Assembly: GCA_904502055.1 (NCBI GenBank)
Contig: CAJGDZ010000009.1
Span: 1 to 24,654, forward strand
Source: an uncultured Clostridia bacterium
GTDB taxonomy: Bacteria > Bacillota > Clostridia > Oscillospirales > CAG-272
Direction: 5' to 3'
DNA length: 24,654 bases
The position numbers were made by a program, and so were the translations under genes. Below, piece after piece: positions 1 to 7,132 of the stretch (positions are counted from its first letter, which is position 1; each line of letters begins with the position of its first letter). Under the pieces are notes generated by a model, which saw only the letters and a list, made by a program, of their open reading frames with translations, had not been told where the DNA came from and did no database searches.

Positions 1-2
1 AG

Positions 3-200
3 GCTAAGGTCATCTCCAAGGCCGAGACTATGACCTACACCTATTATCAGGAGCACGTCAAGCCCAAGCCCGAAACCGAGGGCAAGAAGGGCTTTGTGTG
101 CAAGATCTGCGGCTACGTTTACGAGGGCGACACCCTTCCCGAGGATTTTGTCTGCCCGCTTTGCAAGCACGGAGCCTCGGATTTCGAGCCGATCGAATAA
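3..200 (+). CDS. C-terminal fragment of a rubredoxin-domain protein (flavin reductase-rubredoxin type)
   Basis: The reading frame is open from the window edge and ends in TAA, so only the last 65 residues are seen. They hold a rubredoxin fold: CKICGYVY supplies the first cysteine pair and CPLCK the second, which together bind one Fe(SCys)4 centre for one-electron transfer. The residues before it (MTYTYYQEHVKPKP) resemble the end of the flavin reductase domain found in clostridial high-molecular-weight rubredoxins, where FMN and rubredoxin domains are fused. Such proteins pass electrons to oxygen- or NO-scavenging flavodiiron proteins. The rubredoxin part is clear from the cysteines. The flavin reductase part is inference, because that domain lies outside the window. 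A strong hairpin terminator follows directly. Confidence 0.8.
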   Translation, partial: AKVISKAETMTYTYYQEHVKPKPETEGKKGFVCKICGYVYEGDTLPEDFVCPLCKHGASDFEPIE

Positions 201-206
201 GGCAAT

Positions 207-240
207 ACAAAAGCCGCGCGTTTTCACGCGCGGCTTTTGT
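207..240. terminator. bidirectional intrinsic terminator
   Basis: A perfect 14-bp inverted repeat (207-220 with 227-240) encloses a 6-base loop. It is GC-rich in the core and flanked by A-runs on one side and T-runs on the other. It lies between the converging rubredoxin gene and the spore-coat cluster, so it can end transcription from both sides. Confidence 0.85.
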
Positions 241-512
241 TATACGGTTACCTTGGGGGCGAACTTGGTCTTGGTCTGATTGAGCTTGTCATCGGGTGCC
301 TTTTCGGTCGGGTAAAGCCCACGGGAGGAAAGCTCCTCAAAGATCTGCTTTTGGATGCGGTGCTCGTCCTCAAGAATGTTCCACAGACAGCTGGACACCT
401 CGGGCGTGGCGCTTTCCAGCAGATTGGAGTTATAAACGTTCGACATAAATTTTTCGGAAGATAAAAGATCGAAAAGGCGGATCTTTTCGTCCATACTGCA
501 GGTGTTGTTCAT
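240..512 (-). CDS. spore coat protein F (CotF)-like helical protein
   Basis: A 90-residue protein resembling the Coat F family, a small ferritin-like helical bundle found on endospore coats. The central stretch (NSNLLESATPEVSSCLW, then ILEDEHRIQKQIFEEL) has the family pattern of an acidic helix with an E-x-x-H pair, followed by a short SRGLYP turn and a charged tail. I start at the second in-frame ATG. The GGAG ribosome site lies 8 bases before it but only 2 bases before the upstream ATG at 518. It follows two other small helical genes in the same direction, with a 12-base gap to the nearest, so the three probably form one operon. The role in the coat is family knowledge; no enzymatic activity is expected. 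Confidence 0.72.
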   Translation of the reverse strand: MNNTCSMDEKIRLFDLLSSEKFMSNVYNSNLLESATPEVSSCLWNILEDEHRIQKQIFEELSSRGLYPTEKAPDDKLNQTKTKFAPKVTV

Positions 513-524
513 TGGCATCTCTCC

Positions 525-710
525 TTATTTCAAATGGGAAAACAGCTCGTCGTAATGGCGCTGGTGCGCCTCGGCAAACTGCTCGTATTTGTCCTTAAGC
601 GTGCTATCCTCGGTGGTGCAGGCGTAAAAGCGATACTTGGCAATCAGGTTTTGCTCCAGATTCAGGCTATCCCCGATGGCGCCAAGCTCCTTGGTTGTGA
701 TCTGTGACAT
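525..710 (-). CDS. small spore-coat-like helical protein
   Basis: A 61-residue protein predicted to be two helices with heavy charge. It contains LEQNLIAKYRFYA and later EAHQRHYDELFSHL, a spacing of E and H residues seen in short CotF-like or ferritin-like spore proteins of Clostridia. It has no signal peptide or membrane segment. The start is supported by AGGAGG 7 bases upstream. It lies between the CotF-like gene and a larger helical-bundle gene in one apparent operon (gaps of about 12 bases on each side). It may pair with the CotF-like protein. The assignment rests on remembered family resemblance and context, so it is tentative. Confidence 0.6.
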   Translation of the reverse strand: MSQITTKELGAIGDSLNLEQNLIAKYRFYACTTEDSTLKDKYEQFAEAHQRHYDELFSHLK

Positions 711-721
711 ACGGTACCTCC

Positions 722-1168
722 TTATAAATATTTCTTCATGTTTTCGGTGCAGCTTTCCTCAAACGAAATGACCTCGCGTGCCAACCGCTCTGCCCCGTCG
801 CTCTCGTCGTGCGCGTGAATGGCCTTGATCAGCTCGGTAATGCCCATGCTGCAGCCCTCGATCACCATCTGCGCGATGTGCGAGCTTGTGGCGTCGATCA
901 TGGTATTCATCATCACGCCCATCTTGGCGGAAAGCTTTGTAAAAAGGTTTTCGTCCTTGGCGGTCTTGTCCAGCTCAAAAAGCTCCTCCCGTGCCCTGGA
1001 GGCAAACGCCTCGTAGCGCTCAAGCTGGGCGGTAAGCTCCGAGCGAAGCCCCTCATCGGTCACCTTGGGAAGCAGGTTGACAAGCGACTCGCCGCCCATC
1101 TTACAGCCCTTATAGATCTCCTGATAAAGCTCTGCTGTACCGATCTTTTCTTTTTGTCCGTTTTGCAT
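722..1168 (-). CDS. ferritin-like four-helix-bundle protein, function unknown
   Basis: A 148-residue, almost wholly helical protein. Four amphipathic stretches can be seen at roughly residues 10-35, 38-75, 78-110 and 115-147, suggesting a four-helix bundle like the DUF2383 or ferritin-like proteins. The pattern YKGCKMGGESLVNLLPK near the N-terminus and MVIEGCSMGITELIKAIH in the third helix recur in clostridial hypothetical proteins. I see no pair of E-x-x-H iron-site motifs of true ferritins, so iron storage should not be assumed. The start has AGGAGG about 6 bases upstream. It is the first gene of the minus-strand trio with two spore-coat-like proteins, which suggests late sporulation expression, but no confident sporulation promoter was found. 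Confidence 0.6.
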   Translation of the reverse strand: MQNGQKEKIGTAELYQEIYKGCKMGGESLVNLLPKVTDEGLRSELTAQLERYEAFASRAREELFELDKTAKDENLFTKLSAKMGVMMNTMIDATSSHIAQMVIEGCSMGITELIKAIHAHDESDGAERLAREVISFEESCTENMKKYL

Positions 1169-1234
1169 TTCTGACCTCCTTTTTCATTTTCGGGATTATT
1201 GTTCCTCACTCGGAAGATATTATGCGCGGAAGCA

Positions 1235-1263
1235 TTGACAAAGGCAAAAACAAATGTTAAAAT
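1235..1263 (+). promoter_or_regulatory. sigma-A-type promoter of dut
   Basis: TTGACA at 1235-1240 and TAAAAT at 1258-1263 are separated by exactly 17 bases and lie 28 bases before the dut start codon. The ribosome site AGGGAGAA follows. The divergent helical-protein gene starts at 1168, so its promoter must overlap this segment on the other strand. Confidence 0.75.
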
Positions 1264-1291
1264 AAAAAAAATACATTCAGGGAGAAACACA

Positions 1292-1729
1292 ATGGAAGTT
1301 AAGATCAAGAAAATATGTGAAAACGCCACCCTTCCTAAATATGCCACCGAGTTTTCGGCAGGTGCCGATCTTTGCGCCTGCTGCTGTGACGGCGACGTTG
1401 AGATCCGCCCCGGTGAAACCGTTCTTATTCGCACGGGCCTTGCTATGGAGATCCCCGTGGGCTATGCAGGTATGATCTTCGCCAGGAGCGGACTTGCCTC
1501 CAAGCGCGGTCTGGCGCCTGCCAACAAGGTGGGCGTGGTGGATGCCGATTACCGCGGTGAGGTGATGGTTGCCCTTCACAATCACTCGAAGGACCCTCAG
1601 GTCATCGCCCACGGCGAGCGCATTGCCCAGCTTGTGGTCATGCCCTTCCTGGCGGCAAGCTTTGTGGAGACCGAAAGCCTTGAGGAAACCGTGCGCGGCG
1701 CGGGCGGCTTTGGCTCGACGGGAAAATAA
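1292..1729 (+). CDS. dut: deoxyuridine 5'-triphosphate nucleotidohydrolase (dUTPase)
   Basis: A 145-residue trimeric dUTPase that hydrolyses dUTP to dUMP and pyrophosphate, which keeps uracil out of DNA and supplies dUMP for thymidylate synthesis. All five family motifs are visible in order: AGADL near residue 25, ARSGLA near 68, GVVDADYRGE near 85 with the catalytic aspartate, RIAQLVV near 113, and the C-terminal P-loop-like RGAGGFGSTG that closes over the nucleotide. Length is normal for the family. The ATG is chosen because AGGGAGAA lies just upstream; an in-frame extension further upstream covers the promoter and is not credible. It is a single-gene transcription unit with its own promoter and terminator. 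Confidence 0.96.
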   Translation: MEVKIKKICENATLPKYATEFSAGADLCACCCDGDVEIRPGETVLIRTGLAMEIPVGYAGMIFARSGLASKRGLAPANKVGVVDADYRGEVMVALHNHSKDPQVIAHGERIAQLVVMPFLAASFVETESLEETVRGAGGFGSTGK

Positions 1730-1746
1730 AAGATCCATAAAAACAG

Positions 1747-1774
1747 AAACAGCCGATACAAATATCGGCTGTTT
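1747..1774. terminator. bidirectional intrinsic terminator between dut and the convergent membrane protein gene
   Basis: A 12-bp inverted repeat (1747-1758 with 1763-1774) has a 4-base loop and T-rich tails on both strands. It serves dut on the plus strand and the gene ending at 1805 on the minus strand. Confidence 0.85.
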
Positions 1775-1804
1775 TTGTTTTGTCTATTCTTTGGGTTGCG
1801 ATCT

Positions 1805-2620
1805 TTACGAATCCTGCTCCGTTTCACTATCTGAAGATTCCGCTTCATTGAGAGCCTCTGAATCGGGCTCGGAGATCATCCGTTCCGCGGCCTCAGCCTC
1901 AAGCATCTTTTGAGTCAACTCCTTACGCAGGATGAAATAAATAATTGCACCAATGGGAACCGTGAGCCTAAGTGAAACCGACACGGCATTTTCCATTATC
2001 TTGGATATCGGGAAAACAAGACGCAACATAAACCTGATTCCCCAATCATTTCCAATGGTAGCCGTAATGGAGAGGCTTAGCAAGATAAGAATGATCCAAA
2101 GTGCTTTATTTTTCATTTTTCGGTTTGCACAATCGACAATCATCCAAATACAAAAGACGCAAGCGGCAAGGCTTATTACCGCAAAAACGATCTGAAGGAA
2201 AAGCGTTACTCCGGCCGGAAACAAAAAGGCAGGAAGTATGTTGAAATAATACAAACTGTTATCGTCTTTCAGAAAATGAGTTTCTATCATGTATTTATCT
2301 CCGCCGCCCGTATGCATTTCGAAGGTTACGGAATAAGTAGAGATACCGTTATCAAGGCGCGTGTGCCAGCCAACTTGCCGCAGCTCATAGTCATTTGTAT
2401 CACCAAGCAATGGAGAAACTGTAGCGAAAAACGCATCAAATTCCTCGTCAGATGCTATATCCTTGAACATAGCACGGGTCACATCATAATCTCCATCTAC
2501 AATGCCGTCAACGATGCTTTCGGTTACCTCCTGGGCGTAGTCATTTTGTATTATCGCCGCACAAGCGCAGAGGCTAAAGCATACACCCACAAATATCAGA
2601 ACGAAACATAACAGTCTCAC
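1805..2620 (-). CDS. membrane-anchored protein of unknown function
   Basis: A 271-residue protein I do not recognise. It has an N-terminal hydrophobic signal (residues 1-20) ending in CFSLCAC, which may act as a lipobox, then a polar region of about 100 residues (25-125) likely outside the cell. About four hydrophobic segments follow (roughly 128-163, 172-190, 195-210 and 218-233), and the tail is very acidic and serine-rich. The polar region, with an acidic TRAMFKDIASDEEFDAFF stretch, vaguely recalls small stress or import-like lipoprotein domains, but no family can be named safely. The start is a GTG with AGGAGAGAGG upstream. Base composition is more AT-rich than the flanking housekeeping genes, as in the next gene, suggesting a shared origin. 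Confidence 0.6.
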   Translation of the reverse strand: MRLLCFVLIFVGVCFSLCACAAIIQNDYAQEVTESIVDGIVDGDYDVTRAMFKDIASDEEFDAFFATVSPLLGDTNDYELRQVGWHTRLDNGISTYSVTFEMHTGGGDKYMIETHFLKDDNSLYYFNILPAFLFPAGVTLFLQIVFAVISLAACVFCIWMIVDCANRKMKNKALWIILILLSLSITATIGNDWGIRFMLRLVFPISKIMENAVSVSLRLTVPIGAIIYFILRKELTQKMLEAEAAERMISEPDSEALNEAESSDSETEQDS

Positions 2621-2699
2621 AATATTTCCTCTCTCCTTTTGTTTTATTCTGTGGTGCTGAGAATTTTATAAGGCATCACCCCCTTGATTGACTTCTTGA

Positions 2700-3332
2700 T
2701 TAGTTGCAACAACGAGGACACGGTTCGTACCCTATATATATAGCGTTTTCGATATTATAAGCCCAATAACAATCACCAACGAATCTATAACAATCGTATT
2801 TGTGGTATAGGTTTGTCCCATCGTCCTCAACAAATACCACGTGCTCATCAAAAAATTCCAACTTTTGATTGAGGCTGTTATTGTCAAGCTGTGGAGTGGC
2901 ACAATACTGATATACGTTCAGCACAATAGATAGCGCTAAAAGAATTGATACAACAACGGTTGACGTGCGCTGTTTTTCTTTTTTTGCCTCGCTTGAAAAT
3001 GAATTGGTTGTCTCTGTCTTCTCCGACTCCAATTCTTCGGGATTTGCTTCCTCGGGCTCTTCTCTCAAAGCGTACTTTTTCAAAATCTTGTATGCGACCC
3101 ATGACCATAGAATAACCGAAGCCCCCGATTGAAAGTCTTCGCCGGAAATGATATCTTCGACACGAAAAAGCAACCAAACAACAATGCTGTTGAAGATTAC
3201 GATTTTATTTATGGTCGCAGGGCTATATCCTCGATTGGTTTTGTGTGCAATAAGCAAACAAATGAGAGGCACAATTAAGTAGGCGGTTGCGGTAATTGTT
3301 GTACTAATTATGAAATATAATATCAACTCCAT
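2700..3332 (-). CDS. membrane protein with C-terminal Cys/His metal-binding-like motif
   Basis: A 210-residue protein of unknown function. Hydrophobic segments lie at residues 3-28 and about 43-57, with a weaker one at 68-83. A charged E/K/S linker (about 90-122) leads to another membrane helix near 124-143, and a final domain is probably extracytoplasmic. That domain ends with YHKYDCYRF, then AIYIGYEPCPRCC. The H-x-x-x-D-C then GY-x-PC-x-x-C arrangement resembles the small Cys/His domain seen at the end of some secreted nucleases and in the Ada metal-binding domain, where cysteines hold zinc. The zinc role is inference. GAGGAAAA precedes the ATG. The gene is AT-rich and follows a broken mini-ORF by about 35 bases. 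Confidence 0.6.
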   Translation of the reverse strand: MELILYFIISTTITATAYLIVPLICLLIAHKTNRGYSPATINKIVIFNSIVVWLLFRVEDIISGEDFQSGASVILWSWVAYKILKKYALREEPEEANPEELESEKTETTNSFSSEAKKEKQRTSTVVVSILLALSIVLNVYQYCATPQLDNNSLNQKLEFFDEHVVFVEDDGTNLYHKYDCYRFVGDCYWAYNIENAIYIGYEPCPRCCN

Positions 3333-3367
3333 TTTGTTTTCCTCGTCTTAAATAGATATTTGAAAGG

Positions 3368-3479
3368 TTATTTTGCCATTCCGTCTATAAGCGTTTTGTA
3401 GTAATTGTGTATGGCTATGATTTCCTCTTTGTGCTCAAGCTTCATTTTTAGAAGGTCAATCTCGGCTTTTAAAGAACAT
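3368..3479 (-). pseudogene. frameshifted mini-ORF, coiled-coil-like, upstream of the Cys/His membrane protein
   Basis: GGGAGG is followed after about 10 bases by an ATG (3477-3479), but that frame gives only seven codons before TGA. One base over, the frame is open and ends at TAA (3368-3370), encoding a helical, charged peptide (SLKAEIDLLKMKLEHKEE, then IIAIHNYYKTLIDGMAK). Removing one T near the start would join a good ribosome site to a 36-residue protein. This could be a mutated small gene, a programmed +1 shift, or a shorter peptide from an internal ATG (25 residues) with no clear ribosome site. The peptide looks like a DUF-less coiled coil and I do not recognise it. Confidence 0.35.
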
Positions 3480-3485
3480 AAACGG

Positions 3486-3565
3486 TTAACCTCCCATAAT
3501 CATTTTATATAATGTATGAACACGCTTTTCGAAAAAATCAACGTTTGCTATTTTGTTTACTTCTT
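3486..3565 (-). other. possible 3' remnant of a lost gene at the PAP2 junction
   Basis: Just past the end of the PAP2 gene, in a different frame, an open stretch reads EEVNKIANVDFFEKRVHTLY and then KMIMGG before TAA at 3486-3488. It runs back into the PAP2 gene without any start codon. The GGAGG ribosome site of the following mini-ORF lies inside its last codons, as is common for a real upstream gene in an operon. The stretch is AT-rich like the next two minus-strand genes and unlike PAP2. It may be the tail of a deleted gene, or chance. Confidence 0.22.
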
Positions 3566-4468
3566 CAAAAATTTGAAAAGCATCGGGTAAAGTGCCACAT
3601 CGACAAAAAGGACGATGGCGTAGCGGCAAACGCGGATGGCGTAGGAGAGAGGGGTTGCCGATGCAAGCAGATCGCTCGAAAATGGGAGCTTTAAGAGCGA
3701 GTTGAGACCAAGGAAGATCGCCACGCCTCCCGCAAAGCGGATAAGCATCGCAAGCGGACGGCGATCATCCTCAAAGCGAACAAATTTTTCCTCAAACAGA
3801 TTGCCCGCGAAAAAGCCGATCATCATACCGAGCGAGGTGAAATAGTCCTTGCTCGTGCAATAGAAGCACCCCACAAGGGCGATCACCGTTATGCCTGCAT
3901 AAAGCATCCATCGCTTTTGGATCCTTCGCTGCAGATAACTCATAAGTGCCACGCAAACAAGGCCGAGAAGCCAGCCCGCGATCACGTCGGTCGGATAATG
4001 TACGCCAAGACAAACACGTGAAATGCCAACCGCAAGCGGCAACAAAATGGCAATGGCGATCAGCCACCCCTTTTTGCGGTAGAACGGAAGCGAGGTGTAA
4101 ACCGCCGCGGCACTTGTGGAATGTCCGCTTGGGAAGGAATACCCCTGCGCCGCAAGGTCGGTGAGCTCTGCCCCGTCGCTGATGGGGCGCAAGCACTCCA
4201 CACCTGCCACATCAAGATACGGACGGCGGCGAAGAAATACGTTCTTCACCATCGGATTCAGCACAAGTGCTGTAATAATGTTTGTACCCACAAAAATACC
4301 GAATTTTTTATCGTAACCCCAATACAAAAAGCCAAGCACTCCCACAATGATCAGCTCCTCGCCAAACATCGTGACCAGCTCCGAAAGCTTCTCGCCAAAG
4401 GCGCTCATAAACGACTGAAGCCAAAGAAGCACGTCGGCCTCCCAGGCAAAATAAAAAGTGTTTCCCAT
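3557..4468 (-). CDS. PAP2-family membrane phosphatase
   Basis: A 303-residue polytopic membrane protein with the complete type-2 phosphatidic acid phosphatase signature. K75-x6-R82-P83 (KNVFLRRRP) is followed by PSGHST at 113-118 with catalytic H116, then S150-R151-x5-H157-x3-D161 with the second catalytic histidine. These residues form a phospho-histidine intermediate on the outer membrane face. Substrates in the family include undecaprenyl pyrophosphate and phosphatidylglycerol phosphate. It lies 19 bases after the PBP2 gene, which favours a role in recycling undecaprenyl pyrophosphate for wall synthesis, but substrate cannot be read from sequence. About 100 residues of extra membrane segments follow the core. 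GGAG lies upstream of the ATG. Confidence 0.88.
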   Translation of the reverse strand: MGNTFYFAWEADVLLWLQSFMSAFGEKLSELVTMFGEELIIVGVLGFLYWGYDKKFGIFVGTNIITALVLNPMVKNVFLRRRPYLDVAGVECLRPISDGAELTDLAAQGYSFPSGHSTSAAAVYTSLPFYRKKGWLIAIAILLPLAVGISRVCLGVHYPTDVIAGWLLGLVCVALMSYLQRRIQKRWMLYAGITVIALVGCFYCTSKDYFTSLGMMIGFFAGNLFEEKFVRFEDDRRPLAMLIRFAGGVAIFLGLNSLLKLPFSSDLLASATPLSYAIRVCRYAIVLFVDVALYPMLFKFLKK

Positions 4469-4487
4469 ATCTCTACTCCGTCAATTT

Positions 4488-6515
4488 TCAATCTTTATTT
4501 ACGCCGTAATATTCCTCAAGCACCGCCGCGGCAACGCCCTCGGAATACCGTCCCGTATTCGAGCCCTCAATGACACACGCCGAGACAATCTCAGGCGCGT
4601 TATACGGCGCGGTACACACAAACAGACCGTTATCGTTATCGGTACCGACCTGCGCCGTACCTGTCTTACCGCCAACCGTGACTGGCACATTTTGGAAAAG
4701 ATAGGTTGCCGTCGCACTGGAGCTGACCATCGTCTTCATTCCCTCCATAACCGTGGAGATCGTATGCTGACTCAGCTCGATCTCGCCAAAAACGCTCGGT
4801 GTTTTGGAAAGAAGGATCTCGTCGGTGTAATATTCGCGTACCGAATCCAGAATATGTACCTCATATCGCGTGCCACCGCGCATAAGCGTGGTGACGTAAT
4901 TGCAGATCTGAAGCGGCGTGAAGGCGTTATCCGACTGACCGATCGCCGCCATAACGGTATCGGCGGGATACCAGGCTCCGCCACCGTTTTCCAAGCGGCT
5001 GGCCTCACCCGCAAGATTACCAAGCGACTCGGAAAGCTCAATGCCCGTGGCCGAGCCAAGGCCAAAGGCCCTTCCGTATTTGTTCATCACATCAATGCCG
5101 AGACGGTCGCCCATTTCGGCAAAAAAGACGTTACAGGAATTGGCAATGGCGTGCACCACGTCCTGATATCCGTGCGAATCGGGATGCACCCAGCATTTCA
5201 TCTGATAATTTCCCAGCCGATAAAAGCCAACACAGTTGACCTGGCTTGCCGTGGTGATCTTCTCTTCCTCAAGAGCCGCGGCCGCCGTTCCCAGCTTGAA
5301 GGTCGAGCCGGGGGTATAAACACCGTTCAGGGCACGATTGAGGAGCGGAATGGCCGGGTCGGAGAGCAAACTGTTGTAATTCTGACCGAAGGTGGTCAGA
5401 TCATAGGTCGGATAGGAGGCCATCACAAGCACACCGTTCGTTTTGGGGTCAATGGCAACAAAAGCGCCGCCCGCCGATTCATTTTCCGAATAACGATCTA
5501 CGTATTCCTTCAGCGAATCCTCCGCCGCCACCTGAAGATCGATGTCGATGGAAAGCCAGACGTCCTTGCCGGGAATCGGCTCCTTGGAAATATACGTATC
5601 AATAATATATCCGTTTTTATCCTCAACGATGGTCATTTCTCCATCCACGCCGTGAAGATACTCCTCAAACAGCTTCTCAATGCCCGACGTGCCGACAATG
5701 GCGTCGGCAGGGTAACCAAGCTCGGTATAGTATGCAAGCGTATCTGCGGTTATGTTGCCGGTGCTGCCGAGAATGTGCGAGAGATAACCCGGGTAATTGT
5801 ACTGTCTCTCGGTGCTTCGCGGGAATACCATACCCAGTGCATTTTTCTCTTTCACATACGAGACTGTCTCTATCGAAACATTATCGGCAAGATGATACTG
5901 TACAAAGGTTCCAAAATCCACGGCATCCATATTGTAACGGACCCGAAGCAGCTCGGTCATTTGCTCGTTCGGGTAAAGCGGCTTCCCCTCAGCGTTCAGC
6001 ATCCCGAACTTCTTGGCATACCAGGCAATCATCTCGTCATCGGTCATATCCTCTTTCAGGTTACGGCGCGCGATCACACGCCTAAGACGCGAGTACAGCA
6101 CACTTCCTTCCTGCTTCGCATCGTCCTTCCATCTAAGGTTTGGATAAATGCCCTCAAAGGGGAAATAATCCTCGGTCCGATTTCCCATAGCGTCGGTTTC
6201 CCGAAGCGCCTCAAGCGCCACAAGGATCGAGCGATTGGCCTCCTCCTTGTCCACGGGCATCGACCAATAGTCAAACGCCAGTGCATAGGCCTGCTTTGTT
6301 GTGGTGATGATCTTACCGTCTCTGTCGCATATATCGCCGCGAAGCGCCGGGACGGTAACGGTGTAGGTGAAATTCTTTACGTCGTATTCCCGGTATTTTT
6401 CCTCATTGCTTCCGAAAAACTGGAAGGAAGCCAGGCGGATCACAAACACAAGACACATCGAAGCAAAAACGCCGAGCAGAACCAAATATCTGCCGTATAA
6501 GCTTGTCTTTTTCAC
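4488..6515 (-). CDS. mrdA: class B penicillin-binding protein 2 (elongasome transpeptidase)
   Basis: A 675-residue transpeptidase that cross-links peptidoglycan during cell elongation. It has a short cytoplasmic tail, one membrane anchor (about residues 8-30), then a PBP dimerisation region starting near VPALRGDICDRDG. The penicillin-binding domain has all three active-site motifs: S404-TFK407, S460-C-N462 and K617-TG. The start is GTG with AAAGGAGG a few bases upstream, inside the 11-base gap after mreD. With mreD upstream and a PAP2 phosphatase downstream, it forms a wall-elongation operon. In many bacteria this pair sits after mreB and mreC, which are absent here. A long antisense open frame covers the same region and is a shadow. 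Confidence 0.93.
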   Translation of the reverse strand: MKKTSLYGRYLVLLGVFASMCLVFVIRLASFQFFGSNEEKYREYDVKNFTYTVTVPALRGDICDRDGKIITTTKQAYALAFDYWSMPVDKEEANRSILVALEALRETDAMGNRTEDYFPFEGIYPNLRWKDDAKQEGSVLYSRLRRVIARRNLKEDMTDDEMIAWYAKKFGMLNAEGKPLYPNEQMTELLRVRYNMDAVDFGTFVQYHLADNVSIETVSYVKEKNALGMVFPRSTERQYNYPGYLSHILGSTGNITADTLAYYTELGYPADAIVGTSGIEKLFEEYLHGVDGEMTIVEDKNGYIIDTYISKEPIPGKDVWLSIDIDLQVAAEDSLKEYVDRYSENESAGGAFVAIDPKTNGVLVMASYPTYDLTTFGQNYNSLLSDPAIPLLNRALNGVYTPGSTFKLGTAAAALEEEKITTASQVNCVGFYRLGNYQMKCWVHPDSHGYQDVVHAIANSCNVFFAEMGDRLGIDVMNKYGRAFGLGSATGIELSESLGNLAGEASRLENGGGAWYPADTVMAAIGQSDNAFTPLQICNYVTTLMRGGTRYEVHILDSVREYYTDEILLSKTPSVFGEIELSQHTISTVMEGMKTMVSSSATATYLFQNVPVTVGGKTGTAQVGTDNDNGLFVCTAPYNAPEIVSACVIEGSNTGRYSEGVAAAVLEEYYGVNKD

Positions 6516-6526
6516 GATAGCCTCCT

Positions 6527-7054
6527 TTACAGCTCACTCTTTCGCTTCAGCAGACGCGCCGCCGCTCTCACCGGTACATAAAGCACGAGCGAAAGCAAAA
6601 GCGTGCCCAAAAGCTCAGGCAAAATGCTGTACCAAAGAGCCGCGAGCGGTCTTGGCACAGGCGAAAACAAAAGACACATCAAAAGCGACCAGACCGCCTT
6701 GAAAAGAACGGCCGCCAGCATATGTAAGCACCAAGGAAGATACCTTCTGCCCATAAAGATCATAGAAAAAAGAATTCCGGCAAGTGAATACAGAAGGATT
6801 ATCATCACATTTCCTCCGCCGAGGAAATAGCTGACAAGACCCGCACCGATGCCAAACGGGATCCCCACACCGGCACCGTTAAAAAAACCAACCCCCGCAA
6901 CAAAGATCAGCACGAGATCGGGAATCGCGCCAAAAAGACCGACCCACGGAAGAAACGAGGTCTGAAGCAAGACGGCGCCAAACAGCATCGCAAGCGCCAC
7001 AAGCGCGCGGAACAATATGTCTCTTTTTTCCGCATCCAATTGAAGTCTTTTCAC
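6527..7054 (-). CDS. mreD: rod-shape-determining protein MreD
   Basis: A 175-residue integral membrane protein with five to six hydrophobic helices covering nearly the whole length. It has the MreD-type LQTSFLPWVGLFGAIPDLVL segment near residues 29-48 and basic ends. MreD works with MreC and RodA/PBP2 to organise lateral wall synthesis. Identification rests on the hydrophobic profile, the PDL motif and the position directly before PBP2. I choose the GTG at 7052-7054 because AAAGGAGA lies about 8 bases upstream. A longer frame back to 7117 would run through a strong hairpin and the leader. Transcription comes from a consensus promoter at 7133-7161, separated from the gene by that hairpin. Confidence 0.82.
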   Translation of the reverse strand: MKRLQLDAEKRDILFRALVALAMLFGAVLLQTSFLPWVGLFGAIPDLVLIFVAGVGFFNGAGVGIPFGIGAGLVSYFLGGGNVMIILLYSLAGILFSMIFMGRRYLPWCLHMLAAVLFKAVWSLLMCLLFSPVPRPLAALWYSILPELLGTLLLSLVLYVPVRAAARLLKRKSEL

Positions 7055-7079
7055 CGCAGATCTCCTTTCCAAAAAGTAA

Positions 7080-7117
7080 ATGCTCCGACCGTGAGAGAAA
7101 CCTCGCTGTCGGAGCAT
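7080..7117 (-). terminator. hairpin with T-tract in the mreD leader: terminator or attenuator
   Basis: A 10-bp inverted repeat (7080-7089 with 7108-7117) encloses an 18-base loop and is followed on the minus strand by TTTACTTTTT. It can terminate read-through from cysS/gtrA. It also lies downstream of the mreD promoter, so transcripts starting near 7125 carry it near their 5' end, just before the mreD ribosome site. Confidence 0.6.
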
Positions 7118-7132
7118 CGTTCGGCTTATTTA

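Noticed and set aside
1210..1232. CATAATA on the minus strand as a sigma-G/sigma-F -10 for the spore-coat cluster
   Set aside because: The -10 fits but no matching -35 at the right distance was seen, so I did not list it as a promoter.
3500..3535. CATACATT as a sigma-E -10 before the mini-ORF
   Set aside because: The -10 fits the consensus, but the region about 14 bases upstream lacks a sigma-E -35, and AT-rich sequence gives such matches by chance.
4458..6500. 680-codon open frame on the plus strand opposite PBP2
   Set aside because: It lies fully antisense to a gene with all three PBP motifs, has arginine- and histidine-rich composition typical of shadow frames, and no ribosome site.
6527..7117. 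longer MreD reading frame starting at 7117
   Set aside because: The extra 21 residues come from the leader hairpin; GTG at 7054 has a strong ribosome site.
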